Positions 57,664-64,000 of a stretch of DNA of 64,000 nucleotides are shown piece after piece. Below the pieces are notes generated by a model. The model ran no database searches and was not told where the DNA came from. It saw only the letters and a list, made by a program, of their open reading frames with translations. The position numbers and the translations under genes were made by a program. Source of the DNA: Adiantum capillus-veneris (lineage: Eukaryota > Streptophyta > Polypodiopsida > Polypodiales > Pteridaceae); NCBI GenBank assembly GCA_014529385.2, contig CM043944.1, forward strand, positions 176,041,240 to 176,105,239. Reading direction: 5' to 3'. How positions within the stretch are numbered: the stretch's first letter is position 1; each line of letters opens with the position of its first letter.

Positions 57664-59406
57664 TGATAGCCATTTTTCGGCTCTCATGAAATATTTTAAG
57701 AAGTCACTTCACCCCACAAAAACACCCTAGCACAATGACTATGCTCGCTTTTTCATTGTAAATAGTGTGCGTGTGTTTAGGGTTTTTATCACATTTTTTT
57801 ATTTAAATCATTGAGCGAGTCATCAGGGTAAGAGAGAAAACAATAAATTTATAATATTACGGTCCTCTTTATATGTAAATATTTTCTATCAAATAAAGGA
57901 CCTAAGTATAAAGGGTTTTTTTCTTTCAAATTTCTTTGTATTTATATAAATATATATTCCTAGGTGTGCGTTATCAGGCCTAAGTATGCTAGCTTCCATC
58001 GCGTGTCATTCCTTATACATATTTTACTATCATTCTATCCCTTAAGCTTTACTCACACAAGCCTTGAAAAACCTTTATGTGACTTCATCGTAAAAATTCA
58101 CCAATAACCTTATCGGCTCCGTCATATTTTTTTCCATCCCTCCCAGTTAAATATTCACAAGTACATAGATTTTATCTTCAAATAAATTCCATGAATTACT
58201 CAAAGTAGAGAATAAATGAGGGTCCCTTCCCTCCGGATTTTCCTCCTTTTATCTTATATTTTTTTTGCCCCCATGCATCCCATGTGTCCATTTTTCATGA
58301 CTAGCTAGCCTATCTTCTTACCCCACAAGTATATATTATATTTGATACTTATCCTATACCATACATGTTTGCAAGCTCTTTGGCAATATTAGGTCATGGT
58401 TGATGTATGGGGGGCTCACTTGGAAGACTACAAAGGAAAAAGAATCAAATAGTGGCCCACTTCAAGCTTTATTAGGTGCTGCAGGGACAGATTTTTGCTC
58501 GAATTTTGACACCTTTTTATGATCCGAATTTGAGGATACTTGCAAAAGACAAAATGTAGCCTGTGATCTGAATTATTTTTCATAATTTTTTCAAAAATGT
58601 TGAAGTCAAGGGCGATTTTACATGAAATTTATGGCCGACTTCAAAACTGCCACCTCATACACCAAAACATCTTCCTATTTCTCTCACCCTTCCACACACC
58701 TACTCACTCTTACACACTCCTCCCTCTCTTTCCCACACCCAAACCTACAACTCCCATGTTCTAATTCACCCTCTTCACCATTGCCACTTCTTTCACACCT
58801 CCATAGCCCTCATCCTCCATTTCTACACCCCTAGGTGCTCCTCTTTCTCTCTACATATATGTCCATATTACCATACCCTCTTCAGCTTTGTAAAGAACTT
58901 CAAAAAATCAGTAAAAATCCAAGGTTAACCTCTGCAAAAGAAGGCTTTTATCATGAATTTTCCAAGGTTTGAAGATAACATAGCTTCATCGACACGCGCT
59001 ACTTCGCCATGCTGACCGCTTTTTCTACCGGTGTTGTAAAGAGGTGAATGTCAACTTCTCCAAAGCTTCAACCTTGCTTTACAATCTTATCCCTTCTCTA
59101 ACTTTGCTCATCATATATCTCACCATTTGGTGAATGATTTTGTAAATATTTTGTAGTGATAATTACTAACTACTAACCACTAACCTTATTGTAAAATGCA
59201 CCCTCTACTAGAGTAGACACTCCCAAATTATTCACTCAGTCCTCTGTCCTTTCATCCTCAATAATTCTCTTCCCTTGAGCCCACATCCATGTGACTCAAA
59301 GGATAAGAGAGACCCACCCTCATTTAAAAAAATAAAAATATGCATAATCTTTGATTTCTTCAAATAAACTTGATTAGGTCTAATCCTAATCGAGGCTTCT
59401 AAAACC

Positions 59407-59414
59407 TATAAATA
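59407..59414 (+). promoter_or_regulatory. TATA box in the LTR of H
   Basis: TATAAATA in the context AAAACCTATAAATAGAGCCC, a strong plant-type core promoter, with a CT/CA-rich leader downstream. Confidence 0.6.
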
Positions 59415-59934
59415 GAGCCCTTCTCTCCCTTGTAAATCATCACATGATCACACTACACCACACCATTCTCCACACATAACGACCACTCTTCAAGTCTAGT
59501 TGTGTAGAGTGTGTGCATTGTGAGCGCTCTATTCCATCACTACACATAGGTGCATGAAGAAGCTTGAAGATAGTTATGCCATCTAGAGGAGTGGAGTGAT
59601 TCCATACTCTTCATCACCCTTGTAGCCTACTCTTGTGCATAAATAAGATTTATAGTTTTGGGTGCAACTGTATGCTGCAACTACAACTCTTCTCTCCAAA
59701 TTGACTTGAGAAGTTGGCTCATCAGGTGGTTGAAGGTATATTGTCCTTGAAGTCTGTTGTGCCATTTCATGCTTGGTGGTTTGAGGGTTTGTTGAATTGT
59801 TTGCCTAAAAAGTCCATTGTAAGAGGGTGCTCGGTGAGAGGGCTCTTGTGACCCTAAGACAATTTGTGTATTGGCAACAAGTTTTGTGTTGTCTCTCTGT
59901 TTCTCACCAAGCTTTGTGTGCATCAAGTCTTTAA

Positions 59935-61269
59935 CACTAGGTTGGTAATGGGACACTTTTATGTCCTGGGACACTTTTATGTCCTGTGAAGTGACCATTT
60001 TCCTTGAATTATTTCAAGAGTTTCAAAATGGATTTTGAGGTGCTATCTATCTATAAAGTTGTCTCATGAGCTGAAAAAAACTCCACATTTTTTTGGAATA
60101 TCAATTCCATCTTTAACCTTGTCCTTGCACAACATTTCACAACCTAAACTGTGTGAAAAAACGGGTCCTGTTTTTTGCTTTTTTCAACTTTTTGCAACTA
60201 TACCACTCTAGAATTCATGTTTGTGAGGTCTATAATGCTAGAGAACTATCTTTAGTAGTCCTCAACATGTCCTGATGCTTCTAGGGAGAAATAAATGTTA
60301 AAGTTGTAAGTTATGACCAAATTACAAAAATTGTCAAATCCTGTTTTTGAGCCAATTTTAGCTCTTCTATGATTTTTTTGGTGGCTTTCATGATATCCAA
60401 ATGCAGTTTTGATTTTCTATGTCGCATATTGTAACATAAAGATAATATTTCTTGAGTTTTGGGGCACCTAATACCCTATTTTGCATAGTAGACACCGATG
60501 GTTGATTTTTTCAATTATAGAAGAAAACGAAACATTCTAGTATATCAAGTATAGCTTTTTCAATATTGTTAGTTTCTTGTGACAACTACATGCATTTTGT
60601 AGGTAGTAACCATATCTAGTCATAAGAATCAATTTTGGGTAGATATTGAATAGTTTCTATGGGATTCTACAACTCATAATGTTGAACCCAGTTTTTTCAT
60701 GTTTGCTGTATTTAGCACTTCATCTTTGTCCCCAAGATTCCCCTTGGTAAGAGATATAATATTCTTTTGACATGCTCCATGGATGCTTATGAACCTAAAG
60801 GACAATAGGGAACTAAGAAAACATGCATATATTATTTGTATTTAGCGTGGCTATAGAAACTTTGATGATAGGTTTGCAGAATGGTAAAAATTCAACTTTT
60901 TAATACCTATTTCTTTTGGGAAAACAAAAAATAGTGAGTGAGAAGCAATCATATGTTCTGATCACCAACCCATTGAAGTTAACTAATTTATCTCAAGTCC
61001 TACAAAAATCCCTAATCTTATTTTTATGCAACAAAACGTAAGAAATGACTGTTTTGATGAAAATGTACTGGTCCATCAACTTTGGAGGCTTGGTGTGACC
61101 AAAAGATGAGAAATTTTACAAGTTTCTTATTTTTTACATGTGTAGTAGTCCTTGAACTATAACCTCATGAAAGGATTTTACAAAATGAGTGGATCTACAA
61201 TGGTTTTGGAGGTTTTTTTCAAAACCCTGAAAGGACACTTTTATGCCCTGTTAGGTTACCAACCTAGTG
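59935..61269. mobile_element. non-autonomous inverted-repeat element flanked by TTAA
   Basis: 1335 bp. The left end CACTAGGTTGGTAA and right end TTACCAACCTAGTG are exact 14-bp inverted repeats. TTAA flanks both sides (59931-59934 and 61270-61273). Just inside, GGACACTTTTATGTCC occurs twice at the left and as GGACACTTTTATGCCC once at the right. The interior is AT-rich with no ORF. TTAA duplication is typical of piggyBac-like elements, while CACTA-like ends suggest otherwise; class undetermined. Confidence 0.8.
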
Positions 61270-61440
61270 TTAAGGCTAAGACTGAGTTGCTGAAGTTGAT
61301 TTGTGCTCTTTACCTCACTCTGATGTGGTGAATGTTTGTGTTTGGTGTGTGTGGCTATCTTGCATTCCCCTCCCTTTGGTGTTTGAGTACAAGGAGATAT
61401 CACGTGCATCCTAGTTCGAATCTACAACTAGGTGGTGCCC

Positions 61441-62752
61441 CTTTCTTGTTTGGTTTCTAGCTATGGGTTGTTGTTGTCTTTGATTGTGCTTGCTCCAGTC
61501 CCAATTGAGCATCACGGGAGCTTCGGACCGCCTCAGCGCTTCGAAAGGACATCTCTCTAGTTGGCGTTTTCTTACCCCATAAGGCAAAGCATGTTTGCGA
61601 CTAAGTTTTTCTCCTCATGTTTAAGTCAGCTTTGCAACCTTGAACACCAGGTATGGTGCGGTTTTCTATTAATGAAGAATGATAACAAGTCCTGGACTTA
61701 TCCTTTGCTGACGAGTTAGGCCAGCCAATTACTTTCATGGAAAGTGAGAAGAGGTATTCTTTTAGGTATGTCTTAGTTGTGATAACTCACTTAACATACT
61801 CAAGTGAGTTCTAAATGGAGTCTATCGGGTAGGTTTGGCTGGTTACACAGACTAGTTACACAAGACGATTGCAAAGGGACAACAATGTGGAAAATCGAGA
61901 TGCTCGTCTTGATTTCATTGAACCTCCTATTGAACCGTGTTTTGATCAAATGGACAGTTGGATCCATGAAGGATGCCACTACAAAAAACATTAGTGTTCT
62001 TATGAAGATATTACCACATTTGTTTTTGAGGACAAAAACGCTATTCCAAGGGGGGAGTAATGCCATGCTTAGGGTAAGATCAAGCAGGCCAAGAGCCAGG
62101 ACGGACATGCAGTCAAGGGGTGCTATATTTTAGTAGGCTATGAGTCTATATATTGCGAGGTTGGGTGGTGAGCTGCATGGTCTAGTCCCCTATGTCTTAC
62201 ATTTAGCTATATAAATATAGCTGATTTGTATTCATATTTTGTCATATTGAATTGCAATGAAATGTGTATGGGATTAAAAAGTGACTAAATTACCAAAGAG
62301 AAATTCAAGTTTGTTATCTTGTTGTTGAATACTACGACTATGAGTAGGAAATGGACTATGGGGCAGGGCCCAACTTTTCTTTCTTATAAATTTTGAAGAG
62401 ACACTATGTTGACTCTTCACCATACTTCTATATGGCACTCACGTAGATGGTGCACTTTCTACTTTTCAATGTTTTTTAAAAATGATCTTAGAATGAAAAT
62501 TTTAATCGGTGTTTTTCTTTTTCTTTCATAGCTCCTCAAAGGCAAGGCTTTTGCTTGATGGAGAGATTACATGCACACTTCACAAAAAAAATGAGGTTTT
62601 GATTCCACAACAAAAGTTTGTGTTGATTTATATTTTGTATTTGGAAAAATTATCTAGAAATTTACCCATAGTATACCTCGAATTGGAGATGCTCTCTTTA
62701 AATAATTGATCCCAGTGTTAGAATTTATAGCTTCTACTGGTAAGTCGTCAGT
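61441..62752. other. decayed transposon debris, no supported gene
   Basis: Contains an open stretch at 61804-62133 with no motif that I can defend; another frame has DITTFVFEDKN, faintly like a Ty3 pol tail. A possible promoter (CTATATAAATATAG, about 62208) lies within. The segment from 62160 reads like LTR sequence but no boundaries were found. Confidence 0.4.
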
Positions 62753-64000
62753 TCAGTTAGTGAAATTGGAACAGAAGATGGAAATTGAACTAAAATAGTT
62801 AACTGAACAGAAATACTCTATCGGGACGAGAGACAGACTAAATGACTGGAAACGTGTTTCAGATTCAAATTCAAATTTTATGAAGAACGAGTACAAGGTA
62901 TAATAGCCTGTGCCAAAACGGCAACAGATGTGCTCAAAAATTAACTTTGCTACCTCTTGGGCTGTAATGCGGGTGGTGGTTGTTGCTTCTTCCCATCGAT
63001 TCATGTAGTCTAAACCCACTATAATGTACAGTTTACCTGATTGGGCCCTTGGTAAAGGACCGATTGCATCTATTCTCCGTTTCTCAAATGGACCATATGA
63101 GATGATAGGAGTTTGTGGCTCATAGGTTAATGTGCGATCACTGACCACTTGACAAGCCTTGCATGTTTTACACCAGTGGTGTACATCCCTGTTCAAGCTA
63201 GGCCAAGAGTATATTGCTTGTAGAATCGTCCTACTGGTGATATCTAGAGCAAAATGACCGTCGCAGACGCCATCATGGCAACTTGAAATTACCTCTGTGA
63301 TCTCACTAGAGGTTGGCACTCACGTGAGAATCTGATCCTTGCCCTTACAATACAAGTGGTCGTTTACAAGGCGGTATTTGGTAGCCTTCCTTACCAGCCA
63401 TTGTTTCTGGACTTTGGTGTATCCTTCCGGACATTCTCGTGTATTTAGAAAATTAATGATATCAGGCATAGCATCACTACCTTGAAAGAGGGGTAGTTTC
63501 AATTTGATTGCTCCTACGGGAACCTCCTGTATTCTTTCTTTGGCTAGAGCATCTGCCTCCTAATTCTCTGCTCTGAGGACATGAAATAGTTTCACTGCTT
63601 CAAACTTCCTTAGAAGATCCTTAACTTGGCGTAGTTGACCAAGTAAAACCTGATTTTTATAAACCCAAGTGCCGTTTATCTGCCTTATCAAAAGCAAAGC
63701 ATCGCCAAACACATTTAGGTGTTGAATTCCTTGTGAAATACATTGTTCCAACCCAAGAATTAGAGCTGCATACTCTGCTTCATTGTTGGAGTGGGAGTGT
63801 AATAACTGCCTGATGGAGAATACTCTTTCTTGTTGCTCATTGAAAATGACTATGCCAGCTGCAGACTGGTCCATTGTTCTTTTGTATGCTCCGTCAAAGA
63901 ATAGAAAGTGAGATCTTTCTAGATTAGGACTTTCTACCATTGGTGTTTCTTCTTTTGCTTCTGTGTTGACCTTCAGTTTCTTCTCATAGTGACGATGAGT
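62753..64000 (-). pseudogene. Ty3/Tat-type Pol fragment I: RNase H and integrase, truncated
   Basis: It enters from beyond 64000. Archaeal-type RNase H at 63940-63560 has FFDGAYKRT, NNEAEYAAL and VFGDALLLIRQ. A connection with WLVRKATKYRL follows, then integrase zinc binding (CHDGVCDGHFA..WPSLNRDVHHWCKTCKACQ) and the first catalytic Asp in VGLDYMNRW. The reading ends right after HICCRFGT at about 62911; the second and third catalytic residues are lost, replaced by unrelated sequence that stays open to 62753. A TAA at 63557-63559 and a TGA near 63320 also interrupt it. It is related to H but clearly a different family (different linker residues). Confidence 0.82.

Larger units (their letters stand above)
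57664..61440 (+). repeat. probable 3' LTR of H, interrupted; right end not located
   Basis: Starts TGATAGCCATTTTTCGG after the polypurine tract. Order of landmarks resembles the element C LTR though diverged: an AAAATGTAGCCTGTGATCTGA block (about 58550; compare 42870), a TATA box at 59407, and CTAGGTGGTGCCCC (about 61428; compare 44163). A TTAA-flanked element occupies 59935-61269. I could not find a convincing LTR end or second copy. The region has no gene. Confidence 0.5.

Noticed and set aside
59935-61269. Assignment of the TTAA-flanked element as an ordinary CACTA
   Set aside because: CACTA elements give 3-bp duplications and CACTACAA-type ends; here TTAA flanks and the end is CACTAGGTTGG.
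61804-62133. 109-codon ORF with SRPRARTDMQSRG end
   Set aside because: No defendable homology; another frame reads better as a pol tail. Left as debris.

Overview
This window reads as nuclear DNA of a land plant. It is a deep nest of transposable elements, and I can support no ordinary host gene, rRNA, tRNA or CRISPR array. Evidence for a plant: a CACTA element with a tnp2-type transposase and CACTACAA ends, Ty3 chromovirus-like and Ty3/Tat-type elements with long LTRs, a Ty1/copia element primed by initiator tRNA-Met, GT-AG introns with consistent phase, and many long GA/TG microsatellites. The element style, and one large transposon-associated protein that I remember mainly from ferns, lycophytes, mosses and streptophyte algae, make a non-flowering plant plausible. 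That is inference only.

Layout. 1-4443: the 3' part of a CACTA transposon. It sits in the 3' LTR of a minus-strand retroelement. 4444-21938: a minus-strand array in which neighbouring gag-only elements (A and B) share an LTR. A 785-bp solo LTR (TSD AGAAA) has inserted in the shared LTR, and a 9455-bp full-length chromovirus-like element (10148-19602, TSD CACAT) has inserted in gag B. 21939-24455: unassigned AT-rich DNA. 24456-42286: a second shared-LTR array (F and D). Inside F, gag is replaced by about 11 kb holding two convergent, intron-containing, decayed genes. One is fused in frame to the gag N-terminus, and a copia element (31078-35930) interrupts it. 42287-54953: a minus-strand chromovirus-like element (E) cut into D's LTR. 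A pol-less Tat-like element C (42317-50320, with two 1.95-kb LTRs) is inserted in E's LTR. 54954-62700: a plus-strand Tat-type pol fragment (H), then a long LTR-like region holding a TTAA-flanked 1.3-kb inverted-repeat element. 62911-64000: a minus-strand Tat-type pol fragment (I) running off the window.

How the parts relate. The autonomous chromovirus-like elements (10148-19602 and E) and the gag-only units (A, B, D) share LTR ends, a Met-tRNA primer site and the gag N-terminus. This suggests an autonomous/non-autonomous pair. Almost every coding region carries frameshifts or stops, so the region is probably silenced and decaying. The most unusual content is the two-gene convergent unit inside element F with its gag-transposase-like chimera. 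Next come the shared-LTR arrays, the 95-bp amplification confined to one LTR, and the TTAA-flanked element. All identities rest on reading motifs; no database search was run.
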